Positions 6,722-15,980 are shown, counted from the first letter of the stretch. The stretch is 64,000 bases of DNA from Nonomuraea turcica (GCF_030718205.1 NZ_JAUZQF010000013.1:186001-250000), one strand, 5' to 3'. The notes: generated by a model from the letters alone, not told the origin. Program-made: numbers and translations.

Positions 6722-8947
6722 ATGAACCCTTTGCGCCCTGGTGATCCAGAGCGGATCGGCGAGTACGCCATCGTCGGTCTCCTGGGAGAGGGGCCGCGGG
6801 GCGAGGTGTTCCTCGGACGGGAATCCGAGGACGCGCCCATCGTCGCCATCAAGCTGCTCCCGGCCGAGCCCCAGAACGGCCCGGACACGCTGGGCACCTA
6901 CCTGGGCGCCAAGCGGATCTCGAGTTCCTACGTGGCCAGAGTGCTGGACGCCGGGATGCTGGAGGAACGTCCGTACGTCGTCCGCGAATACGTCGAGGGC
7001 AAGAGCCTGGCCCAGGTGGTGGCCGACGACGGGCCGCTGAGCGCGGACGCGCTCGAGCGGGTCGCGGTCGGGGTGCTGACCGCGCTGTCGGCCGTGCACC
7101 TCGCGGGGCTGTCGCACAGATCGCTCACGCCGCACAACGTGATCCTCGGCGCCGACGGCCCGAGAGTGACCGACGCCGCGCTCGGCGAGCCCGTGGGCGA
7201 GGTCGCCTTCCGGGCTCCCGAGCAGGTCGCCGGCCTGCAGTACGGCCCGTACGCGGACGTGTTCGCGTGGGCCGCGACGATCGTGTTCGCGGGCTCGGGC
7301 ACGCCACCGTTCGACGGGCGGGAGGCGGTGCTGAACGCCGAGCCCGAGGTGGGCATCGAGGCCGAGCCGATGCGCAGGGTGCTGCTGTCGGCGCTGGCCA
7401 AGGAGGTCGGGCGGCGGCCGACCACGTACGCCGCGCTCATGCAGGTGCTCGGCGACACGAGCGCGGCGCGGCCGCCGGTCGGGCCGGAGGCGGTGATCGA
7501 AGGCGTTCCCGTCCAGGGTTCGCCCACGTTCAGCGAGGGTGCTCCGCCGATCCACATCCCGCTGGCGCAGCAGGGCCCGGTCCAGGGCCCGCCGCCGCAG
7601 GTGCCGCTCCAAGGCCCGCCGCTGCAAGGCCCGCCGGTGCAGGGCCCGCCGCTGCAAGTGCCGCTCCATGGCCCGCCGCCGGAGGGCCTGCCGCCGCAGG
7701 GCCCGCCGGTGCAGGGTGTGCCAGTGCAGGGTGTGCCCGTGCAGGGGCCGCTCACGCCAGGGCAGCCGCCCGTGCAAGGCCCGCCCGTTGAAGGGCCGCC
7801 GCTTCAAGGCCCGGTGCCCGTGCAGGGCATGGCCGTGCCGCCCCCGGTGCCGCAGCAGCCGCAGGCGCCCATGTGGGGTCCGCCGGAGCCGGACCCGCAG
7901 CCGCCGCACCAGATCAGGCTGGAGGCGATGCCCGCCAGGTCCGGTACCCAGACGCCGCGCCGGGGTTTCCCCGTGGCGCTGGTCGCCGGCGTCGGAGTGG
8001 TGGTGCTCCTGTCCGTCCTGGGCCTGTGGGGCGCCAACAGGTACGTGGAGCTGCAGCCGGTCAACCCGGCCTCCGCGGCCCAGGCCAACGCGGACCAGGT
8101 CCCAGTGCCCGCCGGCACGTCGGTGGCTCCGGTGCCGCAGGGCTCCTACCCCGTCGGCGGCGACCCGCAGCAGGCGCAGTCCGACGTCCCGGTTCCCTGG
8201 GGCACCACGGGCACTCCTGACGATTCAGGCATCGGCCCGATGATCCTGCCGACCGACTCGGCCTCGCCCCCGGTGCCTGAGCTGACGACCATGCCCACGA
8301 CGCCGGCCCCGGTCCCCACGCAGCCGATCCCGACCACGCAGCCCACCGCGACGAGTTCGGCCCCGGCGCGGGCGACGCCCACGAAGAAGCGCAAGAACTC
8401 GCCCACGGCCACCGTCACCAAGACAGTGGAGCCGAGCAAGACCCCCACCAAGGAGCCCACGCCGACCGAGGAGCCGGAGCCGACGCCGACCAAGACGACG
8501 GCCAAGCCGACCCCGACGAAGACGACGGCCAAGCCCACGCCGACCAAGACGACCGCCAAGCCGACGCCCACCAAAACGACGGCGAAGCCCACTCCGACCA
8601 AGACCACGCAGCCACCACCGGCCAAGAACCCCTACACGCCTCAGCAGGTGTGCGGGTCCGGCTTCTCCATCCAGCGTTCCAAGGCGTTCACCGGCGGCAC
8701 CACGTTCCAGTTGTGGAACAACAGCACCGGCCAGAACTGCGTGGTCACCATGAAGTCTGCGGACGTGGGTAAGAAGACCCCGGTCAGCGCCACGCTGGAC
8801 GTCCAGGGCGGCGGCTCGGACACCGACCAGGGCAACTACGAGTACTACGCGGGACCGGTCAAGCTGCCCGCGAAGGGCAAGTGCGTGAAGTTCTCCGGCA
8901 GCGTCGGCTCGCAGAGCACCAGCGTCGGCTGGGCCAACTGCGGCTGA
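6722..8947 (+). CDS. membrane pseudokinase with proline-rich repeats and extracellular SapA-like domain
   Basis: 741 residues from the ATG at 6722 (AAAGG 7 nt upstream). Residues 12-250 are a Ser/Thr kinase fold: glycine loop GEGPRGEVF (22-30) and the VAIK Lys44 are present. The catalytic loop, however, reads HRSLTPHN (Asp of HRD replaced by Ser) and the DFG site reads TDAALG, so catalysis is unlikely. Next come VQGPP-type repeats (about 285-370), one membrane helix (about 416-438), a Thr/Pro stretch with five TPTKTTAK-like repeats, and a C-terminal domain (634-741) with four Cys. That domain closely resembles the C-terminus of the M23 protein at 32405-33316 and, from memory, spore-associated protein A. 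The topology suggests a transmembrane signalling or scaffold protein beside the secretion genes. Confidence 0.8.
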   Translation: MNPLRPGDPERIGEYAIVGLLGEGPRGEVFLGRESEDAPIVAIKLLPAEPQNGPDTLGTYLGAKRISSSYVARVLDAGMLEERPYVVREYVEGKSLAQVVADDGPLSADALERVAVGVLTALSAVHLAGLSHRSLTPHNVILGADGPRVTDAALGEPVGEVAFRAPEQVAGLQYGPYADVFAWAATIVFAGSGTPPFDGREAVLNAEPEVGIEAEPMRRVLLSALAKEVGRRPTTYAALMQVLGDTSAARPPVGPEAVIEGVPVQGSPTFSEGAPPIHIPLAQQGPVQGPPPQVPLQGPPLQGPPVQGPPLQVPLHGPPPEGLPPQGPPVQGVPVQGVPVQGPLTPGQPPVQGPPVEGPPLQGPVPVQGMAVPPPVPQQPQAPMWGPPEPDPQPPHQIRLEAMPARSGTQTPRRGFPVALVAGVGVVVLLSVLGLWGANRYVELQPVNPASAAQANADQVPVPAGTSVAPVPQGSYPVGGDPQQAQSDVPVPWGTTGTPDDSGIGPMILPTDSASPPVPELTTMPTTPAPVPTQPIPTTQPTATSSAPARATPTKKRKNSPTATVTKTVEPSKTPTKEPTPTEEPEPTPTKTTAKPTPTKTTAKPTPTKTTAKPTPTKTTAKPTPTKTTQPPPAKNPYTPQQVCGSGFSIQRSKAFTGGTTFQLWNNSTGQNCVVTMKSADVGKKTPVSATLDVQGGGSDTDQGNYEYYAGPVKLPAKGKCVKFSGSVGSQSTSVGWANCG
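7576..7830 (+). repeat. in-frame VQGPP/LQGPP coding repeats
   Basis: About fifteen degenerate 15-nt units (CTGCAAGGCCCGCCG-like) encode V/LQGPP pentapeptides in the cytoplasmic linker of the pseudokinase. They likely form a flexible or SH3/WW-type docking linker. Such arrays are prone to length variation between strains. Confidence 0.8.
8483..8612 (+). repeat. in-frame TPTKTTAK coding repeats
   Basis: Five tandem 24-nt units encode TPTKTTAKP-like octapeptides. They form an extracellular Thr/Pro/Lys stalk between the membrane helix and the C-terminal domain of the pseudokinase, a typical wall-spanning linker composition. Confidence 0.8.
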
Positions 8948-8953
8948 GCCGCC

Positions 8954-8982
8954 CGCCAGGGCCCGGACGCCGGGCCCTGGCG
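8954..8982. terminator. bidirectional hairpin terminator
   Basis: CGCCAGGGCCCGG and CCGGGCCCTGGCG form a perfect 13-bp stem with a 3-nt ACG loop. It lies between the convergent pseudokinase and WXG-transglycosylase genes, so it should end both transcripts. Confidence 0.85.
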
Positions 8983-8985
8983 CCG

Positions 8986-10080
8986 TCAGTAGCCGACGTA
9001 GTCCAGGCCGTTCTTGCTGTTGACCACGCCGGGCACGTTCGACACCGAGCCGTAGCGTGAGATCGCGTACCGCACACCCGCGATGATGTTGTCGACGGGA
9101 TCGTAGATGTCGCCGTGCCCAGGCAGCTTGTGGGCGTTGAACGTGGGGTCGATGGTCTGCATGAGGCCCTTGGACGGCGTGCCGCGGTCCGCGTTCGAGT
9201 CCCAGTTGTTGATCGCGTGGGGGTTCCCGCCGGACTCATGCTGGATGATCATCCAGATGTCGTTGGCGTTCATCTTCGAGACCGGCACGCCCTGCCTGGC
9301 GAGGATCGCGATGGCCTCCTCGATCCACTCCTTGACCCGGCCCGTCGGCGCGGGCCCGCCGCCGGGTGGGGGAGGACCGCTCGGTCCGTACCCGGCGGAG
9401 CCGCCGGTCGAGCCGCCTGAGGAGCCGCCGTGGCTCTGGACGGACGTGCTGTCGCGGGTCTGGTAGCCGGGGTCACGCTGCCATTCGATCTTTCGGCCGG
9501 GCGCCGGCGTGAACTCCTCGAGCACCACGTCAGGGATCTGGCGGAAGAGCAGCGCGCGTTCGTTCAGGAACCGGTTGATGTCGCCCTGGGCCTTGTGCAC
9601 GGCGCTCTTCGCCTTGTTCAGCCACGGCCGGGCCTCGCCGAGCGCCTCGTTCGCCATCCTGCGCAGCTCCGGCTTCACGTCCTCCTCGGTCGCGTCGGAG
9701 TTGTGGGCGAAGTAGTGGGTCTCGTAGTTGCGGGCGTTGGTGTCCAGGTCCCTGCGGATGGCGCCGATCTCGGTCTGCGCCTCGCGCAGCGCGGTCGCGA
9801 CGTCGTCCATCGAGGACGCGCAGTTGGACAGGGCCAGCTGAAGCTCTTCGGCGGCCCTGCCGTACTTGCGCATGTAGGTGTCGAACTGGTCGGCCGAGCG
9901 CCCCTTCCAGGCGTCGTCCACCACCTCGACCGCCGCCCCCAGTGCCCCGGCGAACTCGTTGAGGTCGCCGGACACGCTGCGCCACTGGCGGGCCAGTGAG
10001 GTGATCTTGTCCGGGTCGCCGGTCACCTTCCTGAGCATCTCGGTGAGCCGGGTGTATTCGGGCAGGCTGGAGATGCTCAC
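8986..10080 (-). CDS. WXG100-lytic transglycosylase fusion (candidate T7SS effector)
   Basis: 364 residues. The N-terminal helical hairpin has the WXG motif as DDAWKGRSA (Trp58, Gly60). Longer helices to about residue 195 resemble LXG/WXG-type effector heads. A Ser/Gly/Pro linker (about 215-250) leads to an SLT/Slt-type transglycosylase domain. It has the expected catalytic Glu282 in IIQHESGGNP, then GLMQTIDPTF and NIIAGVRYAISRYG. Such enzymes cleave the glycan strand of peptidoglycan. There is no signal peptide, so export through the T7SS via the WXG head is the likely route. The ATG overlaps the upstream stop (ATGA), pairing it with the 110-residue gene as a likely chaperone or partner. Confidence 0.85.
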   Translation of the reverse strand: MSISSLPEYTRLTEMLRKVTGDPDKITSLARQWRSVSGDLNEFAGALGAAVEVVDDAWKGRSADQFDTYMRKYGRAAEELQLALSNCASSMDDVATALREAQTEIGAIRRDLDTNARNYETHYFAHNSDATEEDVKPELRRMANEALGEARPWLNKAKSAVHKAQGDINRFLNERALLFRQIPDVVLEEFTPAPGRKIEWQRDPGYQTRDSTSVQSHGGSSGGSTGGSAGYGPSGPPPPGGGPAPTGRVKEWIEEAIAILARQGVPVSKMNANDIWMIIQHESGGNPHAINNWDSNADRGTPSKGLMQTIDPTFNAHKLPGHGDIYDPVDNIIAGVRYAISRYGSVSNVPGVVNSKNGLDYVGY

Positions 10081-10409
10081 GAGGTGCCCCGGTGCGCGGC
10101 GCGGATGTTCTCCTCGACGCTGCTCAGGCCGCGTTCGGTCCCGTCGAGCTTGCGGTAGGCCTGGTCCATCTCCCTGGCCACCGCGGTCCAGACGTTGTCG
10201 GCGGCCGTGGCCAGCAGGCCGGAGTCGGGCAGGTCGCCGAAGATCTCCTCGTTGACCGGGGTGCGGTTGTTGCGCAGGTTGCCGTGCTCGTCGTAGGTCT
10301 GCCGGCCCGGGTTGCGCTCGCGCAGGGTGTCCTCGTACTGGCCGGCTGCCTTGTTGATGGCTTCACGGCATCGGTCCAGCGCAGAGAGGTGAATGTCAAG
10401 ATCCGCCAC
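10077..10409 (-). CDS. small WXG100-superfamily-like partner protein
   Basis: 110 residues from a GTG at 10409 with GGGAGG 7 nt upstream. It is helical, with LSALDRCREAINKAAGQYEDTLR at the N-terminus, DNVWTAVAREMDQAYRKLDG in the middle and a C-terminal helix. There is no strict WXG motif. It overlaps the upstream eccC gene by 14 nt and the downstream effector gene by 4 nt, so translation is probably coupled. The arrangement suggests it forms a heterodimer with the effector head (inference). I know no named family. Confidence 0.7.
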   Translation of the reverse strand: MADLDIHLSALDRCREAINKAAGQYEDTLRERNPGRQTYDEHGNLRNNRTPVNEEIFGDLPDSGLLATAADNVWTAVAREMDQAYRKLDGTERGLSSVEENIRAAHRGTS

Positions 10410-13400
10410 GTTCGCCTCCCGTCGGTTCGGCGTCCAGGTACGCGGTCTGCATCAGGCGCGCGCCGGATCGCCTGTCCACGAGGTAACCGCGCCCCTGCGG
10501 CAGGGTCTGGGGGCGCACGTTGCCGAAGAGGAAGCCTTCCTCCTTGCTGCCGGACATGAGCAGCGCCGGCGTGGCCATGTCCTTCATCCGCTGGATCACC
10601 GGGTCGAACATGGCGCGTCCCGCGCCGCCCATCTGGCGGGCCAGCACCAGGTGCAGACCGATGTCGCGGGCCTGCGGCAGCAGCTCGACGAGCGGCAGCA
10701 GCGGGTTGGACGAGGTCGCTACCAGGTCGTAGTCGTCGACGATGATGTACAGGTCCGAGCCCTGCCACCAGCTGCGGTCGCGGAGCTGCTCGGATGTCAG
10801 GTTCGCCGGCGGCAGGCGGCTCAGCAGCGCGCCCCTGGCATCGTTGATCAGCTCGGTGGCGGCCGCGCTGGAGGCCGCGTAGCCGATGCGGTGCTCGGTC
10901 GCCGCCGAGTCCAGCAGCGACCTGCGGTAGTCGATCACGATCATCATGGCCTCGCTGGGCTGCTTCCTGCCTACCAGCCCCTCGGCGATGAGGCGCAGCA
11001 GGTTCGACTTGCCGCTCTCGTTCTCGCCGAACACCACGAAGTGCGGGTCGGCGTCGAAGTCCAGCGCCACGGGCGACAGCGAGGCCTCGTCGATGCCGAT
11101 CGGGATGCGATCGGGGTCGTCCGGCAGCGCGGAGACGGCCAGCACCGGGGGCAGCAGCCGGACCGGCGGCGCCGCCGGTCCCTGCCAGGAGTCGCGGACG
11201 GCCTGCACCAGGCCGCGGGCGCCGGCCGCTAGGTCCGCCGCGTTCTGCACGCCGTCGATCCTGGGCAGCGCGGACAGGAAGTGGAAGCCGTCCTTCGTCA
11301 ACCCGCGCCCCGGCGCGGCCTCGGGCACGGCAAGCGCCTTCTTCCTGCTGACCTCCGACTCGTACGCGTCGCCGAGCTTGAGCTCGATCTTGGTGCCGAG
11401 CAGGTCGCGGATGCTCGGCCGGAACTCCGACCACTTGTTGGTCGCGGCGACGAGGTGGATGCCGTAGCCGAGCCCGCGTGCCGCGATGTCGGTGATGGTC
11501 GGCTCCAGAGAGTCGAACTCCTGCCTGAGCGTCAGCCACCCGTCCACGACCAGGAACACGTCGCCCCAGCCGTCGCCCTCGATGGCGCCCTCCTGGCGCA
11601 GCCGCCGGTACGTCGTGATCGACTCGATGCCGTGCTCGCCGAAGTCCCGCTCGCGCTGCTCCAGGATCGCGCCGACCTCGGCCACCGTGCGGCGCACCCG
11701 CTCGGCGTCGAGCCGGCTGGCCACGCCGCCCACGTGCGGCAGCCCCTCCAGCGAGGCCAGCGCGCCGCCACCGAAGTCCAGGCAGTAGAACTGGACCTCG
11801 CGTGGCGTGTGCGTGAGCGCCATGCTCGCGACCAGCGTCCGCATCACGGTGCTCTTGCCGCTCTGCGTCCCGCCGGCTACGCCCACATGGCCCGCGCTGC
11901 CGGACACGTCCAGCCAGAAGGGGTCGCGCCGCTGCTCGAAGGGCTTGTCGACGATGCCGACGACCGCGTGCAGTTTGCCCCGGCCGGCCCAGCCCGCCGT
12001 GGTCAGGCCGTGCTCTTGCGTGACCGACAGCGGCGGCATGAGATGGGCCAGGGTGGCCGACTCGGACAGCGGCGGCAGCCAGATGCGGTGGGCCGGCGGC
12101 CCGTGCCCGGCCAGCCGGCCGACCACGACGTCGAGCAGGCTGCGCTGGTTGCCGCTCGCGGACTCGCCCTCCGGCTGCGGCGTGGTAGGGACAGGGCCGG
12201 TGATCTCGGGCAGCGGCATGTACGTGGGCCCGTACTCGACGACCTCGCGCAACGCCGTCTGGCCGTCCGCGGCGACGGCCTGGGCCGGGTCCTCGTGGTG
12301 GGCGCCGGAGACGTAGGCGGCCTTGAACCTGGTCATGCCGGTCGTGTCGTACTTCAGATAGCCGTTGCCCGGCGAGGACGGCAGCTCGTAGGCGTCTGCC
12401 ACGCCGAGCACGACCCGGCTCTCCATGGCGGAGAACGTGCGCAGGCCGATCCGGTACGACAGATGCGTGTCCAGACCGCGCAGCCGCCCCTCCTCCAGCC
12501 GCTGCGAGGCCAGCAGCAGGTGCACGCCCAGCGAGCGGCCCAGCCGGCCGATCATGACGAACAGATCGATGAACTCCGGCTTGGCCGCCAGCAGCTCGCT
12601 GAACTCGTCGAGCACGATGAACAACGTCGGCATCGGCTGCAGGTCCGCGCCCTGCTCGCGGGCCCGCTCGTAGTCACGCAGCGAGGCGTAGTTGCCGGCC
12701 GCGCGCAGCAGCTCCTGCCTGCGTACCATCTCGCCGTGCAGCGCGTCGTGCATGCGGTCGACCAGGGGGAGCTCGTCCTCCAGGTTGGTGATCACGGCGG
12801 AGACGTGCGACAGCGTGTCCAGGCCGAGGAATGTCGCGCCACCCTTGAAGTCGACCAGGACGAAGTTGAGGATCTCGGACGAGTGGGTGATCGCGAGCCC
12901 GAGGACGAGCGTGCGCAGCAGCTCGGACTTGCCGGAGCCGGTCGCGCCGATGACCAGCCCGTGCGGGCCCATGCCGCCCTGTGCCGACTCCTTGATGTCC
13001 AGCTCGACCACCCGGCCGTCGCCGCCCAGGCCGATCGGCACCCGGAACCTGTTGCGGCCGGCCCTGGGCTGCCAGGTGACGGCGGGCTGGAGCCTGCCGG
13101 GGTCGCCGACGCCGAGCAGGTCGGTCAGCGTGGTGTTGGTGCTCAGCAGGTCCTGCGACTCGCCGCCTGAGCCCGCCGAGGCCCGAAGGGGCGCGAGCTG
13201 CCTGGCCAGACCCTCGGCCCGGGCGTAGTCGAGCGTGTCGGGGTCGCCCAGCCGGTTCGTGGAGCGCTTGCCCGCGTGGTCGATCTTGACCATGTGGAAC
13301 CCGTCGGGCCGGATCTCCAGCCTGAGCGTGGCGGACTCCTCGACCGGCCCGGTCGCGTCCGACAGGTCGATCACCGTGACGCCCTGGATGGCGTCCGTGC

Positions 13401-14388
13401 CGAGCTGGGAATCGTGCGGCACGTGCCCGCCGTCCACGATCACGATGTGGTACGGCAGCGCGTCCGTGCCCGGCCGGAACCTGGCCCGTTCCTTCAGCTC
13501 GTCGCCCACCAGCTGGTCGAGCTGCGCCAGGTTCTCGCCCATCAGCCGGACCTGCCCGGCCGCGTCCACCTCCTCGGGATGCAGGGCGTGCGGCAGCCAC
13601 TTCACCCAGTCCCAGTGCGGCATCCACTCCCTGCTCGCGCACACGAGGATGCGCATGTCGTCGGGGGAGTGGAAGGTGGCCAGCTGGGCGATCATCGCCC
13701 TGACCAGGCCGCGGACGGCCCGGGGGTCCCCGCTGAGGTGGATCCGCGCGAAGGAGTTGAGCGCGACCGCGACCGGCAACCCCGACACCGTGGAGTGAGC
13801 CCTGACGAACCTGCGCAGCGCGCCCGCCGTCAACGCGTCGAGGTCCTCGACCGGCTTGGAGTCGGGCGGGATGAGCTGCACGGCGAGCTTCTGCACGCCC
13901 GTGCCCAGGCGTACGGTGCCGAAGTCGTCGTCGCGGGGCCGGCGCTCCCACAGCCGCGGCCCCATGGCCACCCACCACAGGGTGTCGGGGGCCGGGCCGC
14001 TCCACTCGAGGGCCTCGCGTTGCTGGACGGCGGCCTTGCGGACCCGCTTGCGGATCTGGGCGAGGTAGCGGAAGTAGTCCCGGCGCAGGCCGTTGAGCCG
14101 GTTCTTGCGCTCGCCGGCGTTGCGGCCGAACTGGCCCGCGGTCATGCCGAGCATCGAGATGGCGAACAGGCCGCTGGCCACGTACATGATCGGGCTGGCG
14201 TGGCCGCCCGCGGTGAACATCAATCCCATCGCCGCCCCGCCGGCCAGCATCGGGACGTACATGAGGACGCCACCGAGCCCCGCGGGCTGGACCTCGGGGA
14301 TCTCCGGCGGGGACTCCAGCAGGATCTCCCCGCGTGGAGGTTGGGGGCTCGGACGGCGCTCAGGACGCCGGACGACAACAATGCTCAC
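10396..14388 (-). CDS. eccC: type VII secretion ATPase EccC (fused EccCa/EccCb)
   Basis: 1330 residues from a GTG at 14388 with AGGAGGG about 11 nt upstream. Two N-terminal membrane helices (about 40-60 and 65-85) are followed by three FtsK/SpoIIIE ATPase domains. Walker A motifs are GATGSGKS (about 481-488), GGTQSGKS (839-846) and GENESGKS (1121-1128). Domain 1 has a complete Walker B, FIVLDEF (590-596). Domain 2 has FLVVDGW and domain 3 YIIVDDY, both without the Glu. This is the motor of T7SS; domain 3 binds the export signal of WXG100 substrates in known systems. It is divergent from eccD and heads a run with the WXG pair downstream. Confidence 0.95.
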   Translation of the reverse strand: MSIVVVRRPERRPSPQPPRGEILLESPPEIPEVQPAGLGGVLMYVPMLAGGAAMGLMFTAGGHASPIMYVASGLFAISMLGMTAGQFGRNAGERKNRLNGLRRDYFRYLAQIRKRVRKAAVQQREALEWSGPAPDTLWWVAMGPRLWERRPRDDDFGTVRLGTGVQKLAVQLIPPDSKPVEDLDALTAGALRRFVRAHSTVSGLPVAVALNSFARIHLSGDPRAVRGLVRAMIAQLATFHSPDDMRILVCASREWMPHWDWVKWLPHALHPEEVDAAGQVRLMGENLAQLDQLVGDELKERARFRPGTDALPYHIVIVDGGHVPHDSQLGTDAIQGVTVIDLSDATGPVEESATLRLEIRPDGFHMVKIDHAGKRSTNRLGDPDTLDYARAEGLARQLAPLRASAGSGGESQDLLSTNTTLTDLLGVGDPGRLQPAVTWQPRAGRNRFRVPIGLGGDGRVVELDIKESAQGGMGPHGLVIGATGSGKSELLRTLVLGLAITHSSEILNFVLVDFKGGATFLGLDTLSHVSAVITNLEDELPLVDRMHDALHGEMVRRQELLRAAGNYASLRDYERAREQGADLQPMPTLFIVLDEFSELLAAKPEFIDLFVMIGRLGRSLGVHLLLASQRLEEGRLRGLDTHLSYRIGLRTFSAMESRVVLGVADAYELPSSPGNGYLKYDTTGMTRFKAAYVSGAHHEDPAQAVAADGQTALREVVEYGPTYMPLPEITGPVPTTPQPEGESASGNQRSLLDVVVGRLAGHGPPAHRIWLPPLSESATLAHLMPPLSVTQEHGLTTAGWAGRGKLHAVVGIVDKPFEQRRDPFWLDVSGSAGHVGVAGGTQSGKSTVMRTLVASMALTHTPREVQFYCLDFGGGALASLEGLPHVGGVASRLDAERVRRTVAEVGAILEQRERDFGEHGIESITTYRRLRQEGAIEGDGWGDVFLVVDGWLTLRQEFDSLEPTITDIAARGLGYGIHLVAATNKWSEFRPSIRDLLGTKIELKLGDAYESEVSRKKALAVPEAAPGRGLTKDGFHFLSALPRIDGVQNAADLAAGARGLVQAVRDSWQGPAAPPVRLLPPVLAVSALPDDPDRIPIGIDEASLSPVALDFDADPHFVVFGENESGKSNLLRLIAEGLVGRKQPSEAMMIVIDYRRSLLDSAATEHRIGYAASSAAATELINDARGALLSRLPPANLTSEQLRDRSWWQGSDLYIIVDDYDLVATSSNPLLPLVELLPQARDIGLHLVLARQMGGAGRAMFDPVIQRMKDMATPALLMSGSKEEGFLFGNVRPQTLPQGRGYLVDRRSGARLMQTAYLDAEPTGGERGGS

Positions 14389-14506
14389 TGACGGGACAAC
14401 CCTCCTGTCACCTGAAACACTTTCTTACCAGACGCGCCATCCTTATATGTGGCCGTCCCTATATGTTCGCCATGTCGCTTTTAAGTCAGCCGGATCTGGA
14501 GTGGTC
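14389..14506. promoter_or_regulatory. divergent eccC/eccD promoter region with TATATGT repeats
   Basis: The 118-nt region must hold promoters for both core secretion genes. It is the most AT-rich spot nearby. It carries two direct copies of TATATGT (14444-14450 and 14460-14466), each in a CCYTATATGT context and 16 nt apart. They could be overlapping -10 elements or a regulator site. Confidence 0.45.
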
Positions 14507-15970
14507 GTGACCTCGCTCGCCCATCCGCCCATGCAGCCCATGCAACCCATGCCGCCGGGGCCGCCGGTGCCGCATGGTGCGCCGGGGCGGGCGCCGCAGG
14601 CGCCGCTGTGCCACGTCACGATCGTCGCCCCGCGCCGCCGGGTGGATCTGGCGCTGCCTGCCGACATCCCGCTGCCTCATGTGCTTCCAGGGCTGCTGCG
14701 CGCGGTCGGCGAGGCGGGCGGCGACGCGGCGAGCGCGCCCGGCTGGGTGCTCCAGCGGCTCGGCGGCCAGCCGTTCGACCTGGGACAGACGCTCGCCTCC
14801 CTCGGGGTGCTGGATGGGGAGCTCCTCTACCTGCGGCCCCGCGAATTCACGCTGCCGCCCGCGCTGTACGACGACGTGGCCGACGTCGTGGCCACCGGCG
14901 TGAAGCAGAGCACCGGCAAGTGGGAATCCCGCCACACCAAGGCCATGGGCACGGGCGCGGCGGCCATCCTGCTCGCGCTCGGCGCGCCCGCGCTGGTCCT
15001 GTCCGGCAGCGCGCCGCTGGGCGTGGCCGTCGTCGCGGGCATGCTCGCGCTGCTGCTGCTCGGCGTCAGCGCGGCCCTGTCCAGGGCGGTCGGCGACTCC
15101 TCGGCCGGGGCCCTCATCGGCTACGCCGCCCTGCCGTACGCCTTCCTGGCCGGCCTGTACGGCCTGGTCAGCGGCTCGACCCTGGCCGGGATCGGTGCCC
15201 CGCACCTGCTGGCGGCGCTCACCTGCACCGCGCTGGTCGCCACGATCGGTGGCACCCTGGTCGCCGACGGCGTGGCGGGCTTCCTGGGCACGGCCATCGC
15301 GACGGTGGCGGGCGCGCTGGCCGCGGCCGTGGTCATGGTGTTCGGCGTGCCCGCCGCGGGTGTCGCCGCCATGACGGTCACGATCCTGATCTCGCTCAGC
15401 CCGCTGATCCCGTCCTTGTCGTTCAGGATCGCCCGGGTGCCGCTGCCCGCCCTGCCCACCAACGCCGAGGAACTGCGTGCGGACAACCAGCGGCTGGACA
15501 GCGACGCCGTGCTCGGCCGGACGGCCCAGGCCGGCCGGTACGCCACCGGCATGATCGTCGGCATCACGCTGACCGCCATCGGGGCGCTGGCCTACCTGAT
15601 GACGACCGCCACCTGGATGGCGGTCTCCATGGCCATCGTGCTCTCCCTGGTGCTGCTGCTGCGCGCCCGCGTCTTCCACGGGCTCGGCCAGCGGCTCTGG
15701 CTGCTGAGCACGGGGCTGGCTGGACTGGTGGGGGTGGCGATCGCGCTGGCCGCGGGCGCAGGGACGGTGGCCGCCGCGGCCGTGGTGATGGGGCTGCTCT
15801 GGCTGGCCATGCTGGTCGTCGGGCTCGGGCTGTGGTTGCCGTCCGGGCGGCTGTCGCCGTTCTGGGGGCGTGCGGGTGAGGTGGTGGACGTCATCCTGCT
15901 CATCGCGCTCTTCCCGCTGGCGCTCGGCGTGCTCGACGTCTACACCTGGATCAGGGGCCTGTCCGGCTAG
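14507..15970 (+). CDS. eccD: type VII secretion integral membrane protein EccD
   Basis: 487 residues from a GTG at 14507, chosen because GGAG lies 5 nt upstream; the longer open frame reads through the divergent promoter and eccC antisense. After a short Pro/Met-rich lead, residues about 28-115 form a ubiquitin-like YukD domain (CHVTIVAPRRRVDLALP). Then come about eleven hydrophobic helices, from VVATGVKQS onward to GVLDVYTWIRGL at the end. EccD is the main channel-lining membrane component of the ESX core. The gene is convergent with the giant repeat protein, leaving only 10 nt between stops and no clear terminator. Confidence 0.93.
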   Translation: MTSLAHPPMQPMQPMPPGPPVPHGAPGRAPQAPLCHVTIVAPRRRVDLALPADIPLPHVLPGLLRAVGEAGGDAASAPGWVLQRLGGQPFDLGQTLASLGVLDGELLYLRPREFTLPPALYDDVADVVATGVKQSTGKWESRHTKAMGTGAAAILLALGAPALVLSGSAPLGVAVVAGMLALLLLGVSAALSRAVGDSSAGALIGYAALPYAFLAGLYGLVSGSTLAGIGAPHLLAALTCTALVATIGGTLVADGVAGFLGTAIATVAGALAAAVVMVFGVPAAGVAAMTVTILISLSPLIPSLSFRIARVPLPALPTNAEELRADNQRLDSDAVLGRTAQAGRYATGMIVGITLTAIGALAYLMTTATWMAVSMAIVLSLVLLLRARVFHGLGQRLWLLSTGLAGLVGVAIALAAGAGTVAAAAVVMGLLWLAMLVVGLGLWLPSGRLSPFWGRAGEVVDVILLIALFPLALGVLDVYTWIRGLSG

Positions 15971-15980
15971 TCCCCCGGGG

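Noticed and set aside
7576..7830. CRISPR-like short repeats
   Set aside because: The units are 15 nt, adjacent without unique spacers, in frame and coding for VQGPP. They are protein repeats.
15971..15980. terminator between eccD and the giant gene
   Set aside because: The 10-nt gap holds only CCCCGGGG, too short for a convincing hairpin with loop.
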